Notes: generated by a model from the letters alone, not told the origin. 64,000 nt of DNA from Nitrospira sp. (GCA_020697375.1 JAJFBJ010000010.1:12246-76245); one strand, 5' to 3'; shown: positions 52,949 to 62,352, counted from the stretch's first letter. Translations and numbers: made by a program.

Positions 52949-54502
52949 GTGACCATACTTCCCTGGACGGCCGCCTTGCGCGACTGGCAGGTCCGCGCGG
53001 TATCGGAGGTGCTGTTGCAGAAGCAGGCAGACTTTCTCGTCACGGCGACGCCTGCGGCGGGCAAAACCAGGTTTGCACTACGGATCGCCCATCAGTATCT
53101 GGCCGATCGCGCGGCCGGCCGCGTGCTCGTGATCTGCCCCACCAACCATCTTCGGACACAGTGGGCTGCGGCGGCCGGTCAGGTCGGTATTCAACTCGAT
53201 CCGTCGCTCTCGAATGAGCAGGCCTGCGAGGCGCGCGACTATCACGGCGCGGTCGTGACCTATCAGCAAGTGTGTCTGGCGCCGGAAGTATTCCGGCGGG
53301 CCTGCCGCAGCAGAAAAACCCTGCTCATCTTCGACGAATTGCACCATGCCGGCGACGGCAAGGACTGGGGCAAGGCTTTGCGGGAGGCCTTCGGCGAAGC
53401 GGTGTTTCGTCTGGCGCTGTCCGGCACGCCCTTTCGTTCGGATAATAATCCGATTCCCTATGTGCGGTACGAGCAGGGGGAAAGTCAGGCTGATTTCACC
53501 TACGGCTATTCGCAGGCGATCAGAGACGGCGTCTGCCGTCCCATTCTTTTTCCCAGTTATGAAGGTGAACTGACCTGGTTATCGGAGGGGCGTGAACATC
53601 GCGCCACCTTTGAAGACGGGCTTACCTTCGAGCGGCAGCGGGAACGGCTTAAAACCGCCTTGCTGCAGGACACGTGGCTGGGACCGGTGTTGAGCGATGC
53701 CCATGCCGAATTGCAGCGGTTGCGCAAGCAGGAACAGCCGGATGCAGGCGGACTCATCGTGACGATCAATCAGGACCATGCGCGGCAGGTGGCGGATCTC
53801 GTCATGAAGATTACCGGCCAGCGTGCCCAGGTGGCGGTGTCCGATGATCCTTCCGCCTCGAAGACCATTGAATCCTTTGGCCGCCATAAGTCCCAGCAAT
53901 GGCTGGTGGCGGTGAATATGGTGAGCGAAGGGGTGGATATTCCAAGGCTCCGCGTCGGGGTCTATGCGACGAATGTGTTGACGGAGATGTATTTTCGTCA
54001 GGTTGTGGGGCGCTTCGTGCGCATGCAGGATAACATTCCCAATCCGCAACGGGCCTGGCTCTATTTGCCCAAGGATGCGACGCTGGTGCATCATGCCAGG
54101 CGCATCAAGGTCGAGCGGGACCATGTGCTGGAAGACATCATGCCGGCGGTGCAGCGGACTCTGTTCGGCACCGCGGCTACCTCTCTGAAAGAATATATCC
54201 CCTTGAACGGAGTGGCCCGACTGGATGCCTTGATCGGCGCCGACGAAGGTGACCAGGCCACGGAAGGCAAGCTCCCGGCGGCGCCGGTCGCGCTGCATGA
54301 CCAAAAAAATAGTTTGCGGGATAAACATCGGGATCTCGTCGGAGCGGTGGCGCGCAAATGCGGAGTCGATCACCGGCAGCTCAACGCGGAACTGATCAAA
54401 CGGACGGGAGGCCGGGTTGACCAGGCGACGATCCCGCAACTGGAACGCCGGATCGCCCTGTTGGAACGTTGGCGGGAGTCCGGATTCGACCGGAAGCGGT
54501 AA
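52949..54502 (+). CDS. SF2 helicase (DEAD/DEAH-type, ResIII)
   Basis: A 517-residue helicase with Walker A TATPAAGKT (an Ala-Ala in place of the common Gly pattern), Walker B FDELHH, motif III LSGTPFRSD, VNMVSEGVDIPRLRV and motif VI QVVGRFVRMQDN. The C-terminal 100 residues are helical. It may be part of a DNA repair, phage defence or mobile function. It starts with GTG. The P-loop-less AAA paralog follows after 54 bases. Confidence 0.85.
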   Translation: MTILPWTAALRDWQVRAVSEVLLQKQADFLVTATPAAGKTRFALRIAHQYLADRAAGRVLVICPTNHLRTQWAAAAGQVGIQLDPSLSNEQACEARDYHGAVVTYQQVCLAPEVFRRACRSRKTLLIFDELHHAGDGKDWGKALREAFGEAVFRLALSGTPFRSDNNPIPYVRYEQGESQADFTYGYSQAIRDGVCRPILFPSYEGELTWLSEGREHRATFEDGLTFERQRERLKTALLQDTWLGPVLSDAHAELQRLRKQEQPDAGGLIVTINQDHARQVADLVMKITGQRAQVAVSDDPSASKTIESFGRHKSQQWLVAVNMVSEGVDIPRLRVGVYATNVLTEMYFRQVVGRFVRMQDNIPNPQRAWLYLPKDATLVHHARRIKVERDHVLEDIMPAVQRTLFGTAATSLKEYIPLNGVARLDALIGADEGDQATEGKLPAAPVALHDQKNSLRDKHRDLVGAVARKCGVDHRQLNAELIKRTGGRVDQATIPQLERRIALLERWRESGFDRKR

Positions 54503-54556
54503 TCAGGCATGGCGATCGACTGGGGTCACGGATGACAGATACGGGAGGGAATGAGA

Positions 54557-55096
54557 ATGGCTGGAAGTACGAGGACAAGGCGGACGCGCGGGGCCGTGAA
54601 GAGGGCGACGCAGGTTCCGGCGAAGAAATCGGCTCCATTGCGCCGGGGCAAGACGACCAGCGCCAAACGACCGGCTGTTTCTGTCGTGGTCCTCTCCGGA
54701 TCAACCGCCCTTCGCCGGAACAAGGCGGCGGAACTGGTGGCGGAAGAACTACAATTGGATCTGACGAAAGTGAATCTGTCGTCGGTGGTGAGCCGATACG
54801 TCGGCGAAACCGAGAAGAACATCAACCGGGTTTTCGACGAGGCTGAGCGCAGCGGATCGATTCTGTTCTTTGACGAGGCGGATGTGCTGTTCGGCAAGCC
54901 GCGCGCGGGCAAAACGGGCAAGAGCCACTACGCCGATGCCGGGGCTGCTCATCTGCTGCAACGGATCGAAGACCACAAGGGTCTGGTCATCCTCACGACC
55001 GACGGGAAAAGCCGGATCGATCAGGCCCTATCCCGGCAGGCGCAGGTGGCGGTGATGGTGGGCATCAAGAAGAAACGGAAGAAGAAAACTGCGTGA
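54557..55096 (+). CDS. AAA-type protein without a P-loop, copy B
   Basis: A 179-residue paralog of the 40698 protein: LSGSTALRRNKAAELVAEEL in place of the P-loop, then NLSSVVSRYVGETEKNINRV, Walker B ILFFDEADVLFGKP, and sensor 1-like TTDGKS. The tail is Lys-rich (KKKRKKKTA). Copy B has changed FGKR to FGKP and has lost the HDRYAN motif (SHYADAG). It starts 54 bases after the SF2 helicase. Activity as an ATPase is doubtful. Confidence 0.8.
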   Translation: MAGSTRTRRTRGAVKRATQVPAKKSAPLRRGKTTSAKRPAVSVVVLSGSTALRRNKAAELVAEELQLDLTKVNLSSVVSRYVGETEKNINRVFDEAERSGSILFFDEADVLFGKPRAGKTGKSHYADAGAAHLLQRIEDHKGLVILTTDGKSRIDQALSRQAQVAVMVGIKKKRKKKTA

Positions 55097-55144
55097 GGAG
55101 TCGTCCACTCCAAGGGCCATTCGAGAAGCTATGTTGCCAACACA

Positions 55145-55422
55145 GGTTGGTCAAAAAATGCGAGCTTCTTACCCGCCCAACACCGGCGCGCCAAGACGCG
55201 TCTTGTCCAAAGGCAAGGCCGCAGCGAGGTCCACGGCGCAAAGAATAATGAGCGCACGTTTGTGGACGCCGACGAGACGGCGAGTCGCCAATGTCTTGGC
55301 CGCGGCGTCACGTTCTTACCCGCCTGCCCCACGCCTGCCGAGACAGGCTCTTTTCCCATGGGGAGTACGTTGAAGGTCCGAGAGATGCAAGAACGCGGCT
55401 GACAGATTTTTTCAGCATCCTG
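55145..55422. repeat. Intergenic repeat, copy C (interrupted)
   Basis: The left arm (TCAAAAA, then AGGCAAGGCCGCAGCGAGG at 55211) and the right arm (AGTACGTTGAAGGTCCGAG to TTTTTTCAGCATCCTG, ending 55422) match copies A and B, but about 130 bases are inserted between them, including GGCGGGTAAGAA-type sequence on the minus strand. Confidence 0.6.
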
Positions 55423-55428
55423 TGAGGA

Positions 55429-55599
55429 TTATTCCGTCTCCTCGCTGGCCTCCAGGCATTTGGTGCATTGTTCCAGGTCCGGCACACCATGGGCGCTACA
55501 GAAATGCCGGTGGCACAGGCCGCATAGCATAAAGGTCATCTTGATACGATCCTCTGCTTCACAGCAGTAACAGTTTTTCGCGGTTCTTGCCTTGGGCAT
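55429..55599 (-). CDS. Small zinc-finger protein
   Basis: A 56-residue, Cys-rich protein: NCYCCEAEDRI, then LCGLCHRHFCSAHG and CTKC. Nine Cys and three His suggest two zinc sites, similar to AN1-like or RING-like fingers. GAGGAGAAGGACC precedes the ATG. I do not recognise a family name. Copy C of the repeat ends 7 bases after its stop. Confidence 0.68.
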   Translation of the reverse strand: MPKARTAKNCYCCEAEDRIKMTFMLCGLCHRHFCSAHGVPDLEQCTKCLEASEETE

Positions 55600-55979
55600 G
55601 GTCCTTCTCCTCGAAATGTGTGCGTCGGTTCAACTGAGTGTCAGCGTTGCGTGAGCGGGCCATTCTCCCGTCGTTGCGAATCTTCCTCCGGATACTGTCA
55701 TGAGCTGGTGGCCGCAGGGTGAAGCGGCAATCCGCTACTTCGCCATGGACCATCCACCCGCCATGGCGGGCGTCCGGCATGGACAACAGGCAACCGGTCA
55801 AGCAGTAGTTGAGGACAGGTCAGGTGCCTGGGCCGGAGTCAGCCCGGAGCGCTCACGTCGGTAAAAGGGGTGATCGTGCCTCGCTTTCCGCATGCCCGTG
55901 AAAGCGGAGATGACCCGGCAGGAATGCCCGACTCGTTATATCACACCCGGATGAACATTTTCCGATCTTGCCGTCACAC
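55600..55979. other. 380-base region without a gene
   Basis: Short open frames only, none with support. A small CCCGCCATGGCGGG palindrome lies near 55759. I see no RNA. Confidence 0.4.
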
Positions 55980-56681
55980 TCATAGGTGTATCGAGGTCTC
56001 CATTCCTTGTAGGGCCGCCCAGACTCCATGCCCCAGATTGTTGGCCGATCGATAACTATGTCGAGCGAGTCGTGCAGCCAACGGCCAAGTCTGAGGTTTC
56101 ACAAGCACCCACATGGCGATGCGAGGAATGTCGATGATGTCGAAGCCGCCCAGGATAGGAGAGAGATCGTCGTCGAGCCCGTCGGATACGCCTTTTATCG
56201 CCAGGCAGGGAATATTTCGCTGTTTGCAGAGCGTCGCGATCGTTTGGCTCTCCATGTCCACGGCAATCGCCGGGGTCGTGGCGGCCAAGGCGCGTCGTGC
56301 TGCCGGCGTGAGTACGGGTAGGCTGACCGTCACAAGCGGGCCGACATGGAAGGGAATGCTCTGCCGCTTCAGCGCCTGTTCGGCCACGGCAATCAGGCGG
56401 GAATTTTCGGATTGGACGATCAGTTCGCCTATGTGTATATGGGGCTTGAGCGCTCCGGCAAGGCCGGAGCAGATCATCAGATCCAATTTTTGAGAGTCCA
56501 GGAATCGGTCCACGCGCTCCTTGGATACGGCAGGCACCATCCCGGACAGGCAGAGTCGTATGGTATGCCCGTTGTGTTCGGCTCCCCAAATCTCGTCGCG
56601 GGCATCGAGCAGTTCAAGCTTGAGACGCCGGCAGACTTCGCGCACTTCCCATTTCACCTCGGCGACGAGTCCTATGTTCAT
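55980..56681 (-). CDS. hpnG: Hopanoid-associated phosphorylase HpnG
   Basis: A 233-residue MTAN-like nucleosidase-fold protein (EVKWEVREVCRRLKLE, ICSGLAGALKPHIHIGEL, AVDMESQTIATLC with catalytic-type Glu, and KGVSDGLDDDL). HpnG turns adenosylhopane to ribosylhopane or phosphoribohopane. It overlaps the hpnA stop by 4 bases. Confidence 0.83.
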   Translation of the reverse strand: MNIGLVAEVKWEVREVCRRLKLELLDARDEIWGAEHNGHTIRLCLSGMVPAVSKERVDRFLDSQKLDLMICSGLAGALKPHIHIGELIVQSENSRLIAVAEQALKRQSIPFHVGPLVTVSLPVLTPAARRALAATTPAIAVDMESQTIATLCKQRNIPCLAIKGVSDGLDDDLSPILGGFDIIDIPRIAMWVLVKPQTWPLAARLARHSYRSANNLGHGVWAALQGMETSIHL

Positions 56682-57676
56682 GTCGTCCTCCCGTTTGTGA
56701 CATATCCTTGCTCTCTGAACCAACGGACGGCCTGTTCGAGTGCGTCCTGCAACGGGGTCTGGGGCAAACCCAATTCCATGACCGCCTTGCGACTGTCATA
56801 ACGCATCGGTTGCCTCGCCATTCGCACTCCATCCAGAGAAGCGCGTGGAACCTGTCCGGTAACTCGGGCCAAGAGTTCTCCGCAACCTCCGGCGCACAAT
56901 GCGACGAAATAGGGGATTTTCATGCGAGGGGGGCGCCGCCGGCTCACCTGTCCGAGTAATCCCAGGAAGTCGCTGAACGGGAGGTTCTGGTGCCCAAGAA
57001 TGTAGCGCTCGCCGACGCGCCCTTGCGTTGCGGCCAACCAATGACCGATCGCCACATCTTTCACCGCAATCCAATTGAAGGCGGCCTCCAGAAATGCGGG
57101 GAGGCGTCCATTGAGAAAGTCCACGATGAATTGGCCGGTCGGAGTCGGGCGCCGGTCCAGGGCTCCGATCGGGGTCGACGGATTCACGATGGTGATCGGC
57201 GCGCCCTGCCGGATCAGATTCCAGACAGCCTGCTCCGCAAGAATTTTCGTGCGCTGGTAGGTGCTGCGTGCCTCATCGGGCGCGACGAAATCTTGCTCTG
57301 TCCCGAGACGGCCAGAGGAGCATCGTACCGTTACGGCACTCGATGTATACACGATTCGTTTCACTCCAGCCTGACAAGCCGCCTCCAGAAGCCGCACAGT
57401 GCCGCCGACGTTGACATCATGCATGGCTTCAGGATCGGGCACCCATAGGCGGTAGTCTGCCGCCACATGGAAGAGCAGATCAACGCCCTGCACGGCGCGT
57501 TCCAATGATTGGCGGTCGGTGAGACTTCCCAGTACCGGCTTCAGACGAAGATCCGACAAGGCGGAGAGGTCGCTCGTCGGCCGCACCAGCGCAAACAGAT
57601 CCTGTTGTTGGTCCGCCAAAGCCCGCGCGACATGTGCCCCGACGAATCCGGTCGCTCCAGTCACCAATATCCGCAC
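56678..57676 (-). CDS. hpnA: Hopanoid-associated sugar epimerase HpnA
   Basis: A 332-residue extended SDR: GATGFVGAHVARAL at 7-20, HVAADYRLWVPDPEAM, the active YQRTK, and NPSTPIGALDRRPTPTGQ. HpnA acts in C35 hopanoid side-chain formation. Starts with GTG, with AGGA before it. hpnG follows with 4-base overlap. The other hopanoid genes are not in the window. Confidence 0.88.
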   Translation of the reverse strand: MRILVTGATGFVGAHVARALADQQQDLFALVRPTSDLSALSDLRLKPVLGSLTDRQSLERAVQGVDLLFHVAADYRLWVPDPEAMHDVNVGGTVRLLEAACQAGVKRIVYTSSAVTVRCSSGRLGTEQDFVAPDEARSTYQRTKILAEQAVWNLIRQGAPITIVNPSTPIGALDRRPTPTGQFIVDFLNGRLPAFLEAAFNWIAVKDVAIGHWLAATQGRVGERYILGHQNLPFSDFLGLLGQVSRRRPPRMKIPYFVALCAGGCGELLARVTGQVPRASLDGVRMARQPMRYDSRKAVMELGLPQTPLQDALEQAVRWFREQGYVTNGRTT

Positions 57677-57832
57677 GATGATCCTGTTCGCTCTTAAAGT
57701 GTGCTAAAAAACAGGCTGTCGAAAAAGTCCGTCTGCCGCCGGCTTTTTGATCGAGACCGGCAGGAGCGCTCATTCTCCGGTTGCGAACGGCCGCCCATTG
57801 TACGAGAAACCAAAGGAGGTACGCACACTCTA

Positions 57833-59149
57833 TCAGGGCTGTGCGCTCACCGTCGCGATGCTTTCCAGCGCCTGGTGAAGAGCTTCCGCCGCCACGCGAT
57901 TGCCTTCGTCAGTCCAGTGTGTATCATCGGGCAGATAAGTCGCAATACCTTTGCGTGACGCAGTTTTAAGCGGGGAGGTGAGATCGACATACTCGATGCT
58001 TGGCTCTAATGTCGTTAAGAGCCGGCGCATTTTCTCAGGCAGATCGTCGGTCGGCCATGGGAGGGCTCCGTTCGTCGCCAATGAAACATTCTCGAGGTCA
58101 TGGTAGACCCGATACTTTTCCGGGACGAAAGCCACGATGAACCGTATGTTGCGCTCGCGGCAGAGCTTCGCCGCCTCCGCAATGGAGGCGGCGGCCTTGT
58201 AAAGCGCGGAATCCGACGGTCGCTCAACTTCGGTCGGGGCGAAAAATACGGTCTCAGTCATGTTCTGTGCGTCCGTAAATTCTGCCCGCAACGTGTTGAC
58301 CGATTCACTCGGCACACATTGTTGAGTCGAACGAAACATGAGAGCCGCCACATTCCTGGTTAATGAACGAAACCACAAATCCTGCCAGAACGCATTGCCG
58401 GAGGCAGAGACCCTGTTCTCATAATCATCCGCATCGAGAAAATCATTGCCTTCGAAAAACGCCCATACGACGGTCTTGGGTTTGAGCGGCAGGCCGAACC
58501 GCCGGAGCACGGCCAGTTCCTGCTGAGGTCCATAACCGGAATGGCCGAGATTGGCGACCGGCTGTCCTTGCAACTCGCTGAGAACCGTCGTGATCAGTTT
58601 GGTTTCCGATGTGAGATAGCCCTCGATGTACGAGTCCCCGATGACAACGAGCCCGGCTTCAGAAAGCCGGCGATCATTGCGAAACCCGTTATGGTCGTAC
58701 CGTACGGCAACCTTTCGCGCCGGATCGGGAGGAATGCACAAGGCTTGGCCGAGGTTTCCTTGATAGGCGGCTTCAAATCGATAATACGGATCGTGTCGCC
58801 ACAGGAGCTCGTTATCGAACCGCCGCCCCGGCAGACTCAAGACATTGTCCTGTTCGTAGGATCCCAATAACGAACGGTAATCCACAGCGCCGATCAGGAC
58901 GGCTCCTTCGACCACCAACAAGCACAAGGCAATGGCGCCTGTCGTGAGGAGAAACCGCGTTCCTACTTCGGGAAGCGGTACCCTTGCAAACATCCCATAC
59001 AACGCCCAGACCAACAAATAGGACGCGACAATATTATCGAGCAAATGTCGGATGTTCGTCACGCCTGAAAACAGGAACAGGCCGCATCCCATGCAAAACA
59101 CAGCCATGGTCGCAATGGATACGATTCCCCATTTTTTATCGTCTCGCAT
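57833..59149 (-). CDS. SGNH-hydrolase-like membrane protein
   Basis: A 438-residue protein. Residues 10-100 have several membrane helices; the C-terminal domain is an SGNH hydrolase with VVIGDSYIEGYLTSE (nucleophile Ser), FFEGNDFLDADDY (Asn) and LPDDTHWTDEGN (Asp-His). Similar AlgJ-type domains transfer acetyl groups to surface polysaccharide. It is regulated by the promoter at 59247-59276. Confidence 0.78.
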   Translation of the reverse strand: MRDDKKWGIVSIATMAVFCMGCGLFLFSGVTNIRHLLDNIVASYLLVWALYGMFARVPLPEVGTRFLLTTGAIALCLLVVEGAVLIGAVDYRSLLGSYEQDNVLSLPGRRFDNELLWRHDPYYRFEAAYQGNLGQALCIPPDPARKVAVRYDHNGFRNDRRLSEAGLVVIGDSYIEGYLTSETKLITTVLSELQGQPVANLGHSGYGPQQELAVLRRFGLPLKPKTVVWAFFEGNDFLDADDYENRVSASGNAFWQDLWFRSLTRNVAALMFRSTQQCVPSESVNTLRAEFTDAQNMTETVFFAPTEVERPSDSALYKAAASIAEAAKLCRERNIRFIVAFVPEKYRVYHDLENVSLATNGALPWPTDDLPEKMRRLLTTLEPSIEYVDLTSPLKTASRKGIATYLPDDTHWTDEGNRVAAEALHQALESIATVSAQP

Positions 59150-59240
59150 GGCTAGCACGGGTGTCTGTCAGTCATTGGCCTGAAATGTGAGGGACCATCG
59201 GTCGCGCGGAGTCCAGACAAAGAGTCGGCGGCGAGATGAC

Positions 59241-59259
59241 TGTCCAGTAATACTGGACA
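59241..59259. promoter_or_regulatory. Perfect 19-bp palindrome (operator candidate)
   Basis: TGTCCAGTA-A-TACTGGACA has 9-bp perfect arms. It overlaps the -10 box of the SGNH gene promoter. Its symmetry and size fit a dimeric regulator such as a GntR or LuxR-type protein. No such regulator is encoded in the window near it. Confidence 0.65.
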
Positions 59260-59276
59260 TGATGTGCCTCTGTCAA
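59247..59276 (-). promoter_or_regulatory. Promoter of the SGNH gene
   Basis: On the minus strand TTGACA (59276-59271), 18 bases, TATTAC (59252-59247). It is about 98 bases before the ATG at 59149. The remaining 59277-59484 shows no gene. Confidence 0.65.
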
Positions 59277-59484
59277 CAAATGGAAGTCTGATGTGCCGGA
59301 TGCACCGGTTCTCTAAAGCGACGGCGCGAAGTGACTCTGGAGAAGTGTGAACGGGTATGTCGGGGCGAACTGAAGATTGGAAGACCGCGGAGAGCCAAAT
59401 GAACAATTAGGATGAGGGACAGGTCGGGATCCGGCGAGACAGCCAGCGCGCAATGCTTTATGAATCCTCCGTCTGAATGGATGT

Positions 59485-61134
59485 TTAGCGGGCTTCCGAG
59501 AGGTCCCGCCGGCTTTCCGGACGGTCCGCCTCTTCCCGCAGCAGAAACTTGATGGATGGATTCGATTTGATGCAGTAGGCCAGCAGGTGTTCTGAGGTGA
59601 ACAGCATGACGGGACGGCCCTGTTGGTCGATGAGCCGCAGGGTATCGGACGGCCAATAGACCGCCGCAATCACGGCAGGATCCCCGACGATCCACCGGGC
59701 CAGGGTATGGGGCAGCCGATCGACCGATGTCTTGACCGCATATTCATTCTCCAGGCGCGACACGACCACATCGAATTGCAGCTCTCCCACCGCGGCCAGT
59801 ACCGGTTCGCGGCGCACATGATCCGGCGAATAATAAATCTGCATGACCCCTTCCTCCTCCAGCTGCTTAAGTCCCTTCTGGAACTGCTTATGCTTGGAAA
59901 TGTCCTCGCTGCGCAGGAGGCCGAAACATTCCGGGGCAAAGTGTGGAATAGGGTCGAATGTCAAGGTGCTGTCCGACGTAAGCGTATCGCCGATCGTGAA
60001 CAGGCCGGGATTGACTAACCCGACCACGTCGCCGGGAAAGGCTTCGTCGATCGTTTCGCGGTCGCGGCCGAAGAGCCGATGGGGACGTGTCATCCGGATC
60101 TTGCGGCCCAGCCTGGCATGATAGACCATCATGTCTTTCTCGAAGCGGCCGGAGCAAATGCGGAGGAAGGCCATGCGGTCGCGATGTTGCGGGTCCATGT
60201 TCGCCTGGATTTTGAAGACGAATCCAGAGAAAGTCTCGTCCGTCGGCTGTATCAGGCCTTGAGCGGTCCGGCGGGGGCCGGGAGAGGGGGCGAGTTGAGT
60301 GAAGGCGTCGAGGAAGGGACCGACGCCGAAGTTGGTCAGCGCGCTGCCAAAAAACACCGGGGTCAATTCTCCCGCGAGAAAGCGGGTGCGATCGAAGGAG
60401 GTGCCGGCGCCCGTCAAGAGTCCGATTTCTTCCTGCAGCGGACCGTAAGCTTCGCCGAGCTGGTCCGCCAGGCGCGGATTGGGAAAGCTCTCGACTTTCA
60501 CCGGCGCCCGGCGCTGATTGTGCGCTGTCCGTTGAAAAAACAAGACCTGGCGGTTCTGGAAATCGTAGACGCCTTGAAAGCCGGACCCCTCGCCGATGGG
60601 CCAATTGAAGGGCACCGCGGTCATGCCCAACGTGCGCTCGATTTCATCGAGCAGATCGAAGGGGTGGCGTCCCGGCTGGTCCATTTTGTTGATGAAGGTC
60701 AGAATCGGGATGCCGCGTTTGCGGCAGACGGCAAACAATTTCTTGGTCTGCGGCTCGATGCCTTTGGCGCCGTCGAGCACCATGACCGCGCTATCCACCG
60801 CCATGAGCGTGCGGTAGGTATCTTCGCTGAAGTCCTGGTGTCCCGGGGTATCGAGAAGATTCACACGCACGCCTTGATAGTCGAACTGAAGCATGGTGGA
60901 AGTGATCGAAATGCCGCGCGCCTGCTCCAACTCCATCCAGTCCGACTTGGCCTGACGTTGGCTGGAGCGCGCCTGCACGGCGCCGGCCAGATGTACGGCT
61001 CCCGCATAGAGCAGCAACTTTTCCGTCAGCGTAGTCTTTCCCGCGTCGGGGTGTGAAATGATCGCAAACGTGCGCCGCCTCAGCACCTCTCGCCGTAATT
61101 CATCAGACGCGGACTTCTCGACCGGCAGGGACAT
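59485..61134 (-). CDS. prfC: Peptide chain release factor 3
   Basis: A 549-residue translational GTPase that recycles RF1 and RF2 after peptide release. G motifs: SHPDAGKTT, DTPGHQDF, NKMD, with RGISITST as G2. Domains II and III are complete. GGAGG precedes the ATG. It has its own promoter region but none was clear. Confidence 0.95.
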   Translation of the reverse strand: MSLPVEKSASDELRREVLRRRTFAIISHPDAGKTTLTEKLLLYAGAVHLAGAVQARSSQRQAKSDWMELEQARGISITSTMLQFDYQGVRVNLLDTPGHQDFSEDTYRTLMAVDSAVMVLDGAKGIEPQTKKLFAVCRKRGIPILTFINKMDQPGRHPFDLLDEIERTLGMTAVPFNWPIGEGSGFQGVYDFQNRQVLFFQRTAHNQRRAPVKVESFPNPRLADQLGEAYGPLQEEIGLLTGAGTSFDRTRFLAGELTPVFFGSALTNFGVGPFLDAFTQLAPSPGPRRTAQGLIQPTDETFSGFVFKIQANMDPQHRDRMAFLRICSGRFEKDMMVYHARLGRKIRMTRPHRLFGRDRETIDEAFPGDVVGLVNPGLFTIGDTLTSDSTLTFDPIPHFAPECFGLLRSEDISKHKQFQKGLKQLEEEGVMQIYYSPDHVRREPVLAAVGELQFDVVVSRLENEYAVKTSVDRLPHTLARWIVGDPAVIAAVYWPSDTLRLIDQQGRPVMLFTSEHLLAYCIKSNPSIKFLLREEADRPESRRDLSEAR

Positions 61135-61304
61135 AGACCTCCAGGTGGTTCAGTTGGCTCGCGAGTGCATGCGCAGCAACCCTCTTCTACCAGTAGGTAC
61201 GCCGTTGCGGCAAGAAGGAGAAAGCAGAAAAGAAATCCCAGGCCCATGCGTGAGTAGGGCGAAAGTAGCCTTCCCTTAGGGGTTTCCCCAGTTAGGGACA
61301 GCAT
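61080..61304 (-). CDS. Possible small membrane protein overlapping prfC start
   Basis: A 74-residue frame with one membrane helix (GLGFLFCFLLLAATAYLLVE), then CCAC and Cys/Pro-rich residues. It overlaps the prfC start by 55 bases on the same strand. No ribosome site is evident. Weak support; the rest of 61135-61563 shows no gene. Confidence 0.28.
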   Translation of the reverse strand: MLSLTGETPKGRLLSPYSRMGLGFLFCFLLLAATAYLLVEEGCCACTREPTEPPGGLCPCRSRSPRLMNYGERC

Positions 61305-61563
61305 GGGACCGCGCTATCGTGAGGTAAGCATCGAACGGTATGTGAGCCGGCTCGATAAGCCGGGCAGGAGTTTCTGTTGAAACATTCCATGGACAGCGAG
61401 CAGCGACGATCATGCACCCTGCTGACCGGGACTCGGCAGGGGCCTGTTCGGAGTGATGCCCTGTCTTTAGAAGGCCGGGAAAGGAGTTGTTCAAACGTCG
61501 AATAGTACAAGGCACAACATGAACCCGGACAGGTATCGAATCACCTTCATGAAGGAAAAGATT

Positions 61564-62352
61564 ATGACACAGGATATTTTCAGGCAATTGGCCCTGCTTA
61601 CTCTTTGGATCGTTTCAATGGCAGTGGGTGGCGAAAGCTTGGCTGATACGGCGGGAACTGATCAGCACCTTGCCGGCAACCGCGTGCTGCTTGGCACGGT
61701 GGAGGAGGTGCGAAGCGAGCAGGCGCGGATCGATACGGGAGAGGGACAACCCCGCTTCGTTCCGATGAATGTGCGGAAGGACAAGGGATTGCCGGACTTG
61801 AAAAAAGGTGATCTCGTCGAAGTGACGGTCAATGATCAGAATCTGCTGGTCGATGTGCATAAGGCGGGCGAGTCCAGCCAGCACCATATCGTTCAGGGTC
61901 AGCTTGCCGGGCCGCTGGAAACCGGGCACGATAAGGCGGTCATTCGTACGTCCGATGGCAAAGAGCAATCTCACTTCATTCGGCCGGTCGCGAGAAGCAA
62001 GGTGGCGGGCATCCCTGTTGGAGCGGATGTCTTTTTCCTTATCGACGAGTTGGACAAAATCGTGGACGTGACGTTTGGGAGCAAGGAAGCGGCGGTTCAC
62101 TCCTCGGAACAGTCGCTCAAGATGAGTCCCATCAAGGGCAACCTCAGTCAGGTCAGGGGGAAGATCGTTAAGCCCCTGCATGACAACCACATTGTGATTA
62201 AGACGGATGAGGGAAAAGAACGATCGTACGAAGTGCGTCCGCTCATTCAGCCGAGGCTGAGCGAGTTGTCCAAAGGCGATGCGGCAGTGCTCTTGGTCGA
62301 TGATGAGCAGAAAGTGACGGATGTCGCGTTCGAGCCCGCCGGGCACAAATAA
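61564..62352 (+). CDS. Secreted three-repeat protein
   Basis: A 262-residue protein with a signal peptide (LALLTLWIVSMAVGGESLA). Three similar units follow (GTVEEVRSEQARIDTGEG; GQLAGPLETGHDKAVIRTSD; GKIVKPLHDNHIVIKTDEG), each ending with a KGD-VLV--D or similar strand pattern. Similar to the 30582 protein. GAAGGA precedes the ATG. Function unknown. Confidence 0.7.
   Translation: MTQDIFRQLALLTLWIVSMAVGGESLADTAGTDQHLAGNRVLLGTVEEVRSEQARIDTGEGQPRFVPMNVRKDKGLPDLKKGDLVEVTVNDQNLLVDVHKAGESSQHHIVQGQLAGPLETGHDKAVIRTSDGKEQSHFIRPVARSKVAGIPVGADVFFLIDELDKIVDVTFGSKEAAVHSSEQSLKMSPIKGNLSQVRGKIVKPLHDNHIVIKTDEGKERSYEVRPLIQPRLSELSKGDAAVLLVDDEQKVTDVAFEPAGHK

Noticed and set aside
60079..61056. 325-residue plus-strand frame inside prfC
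   Set aside because: It is a shadow of prfC on the opposite strand.
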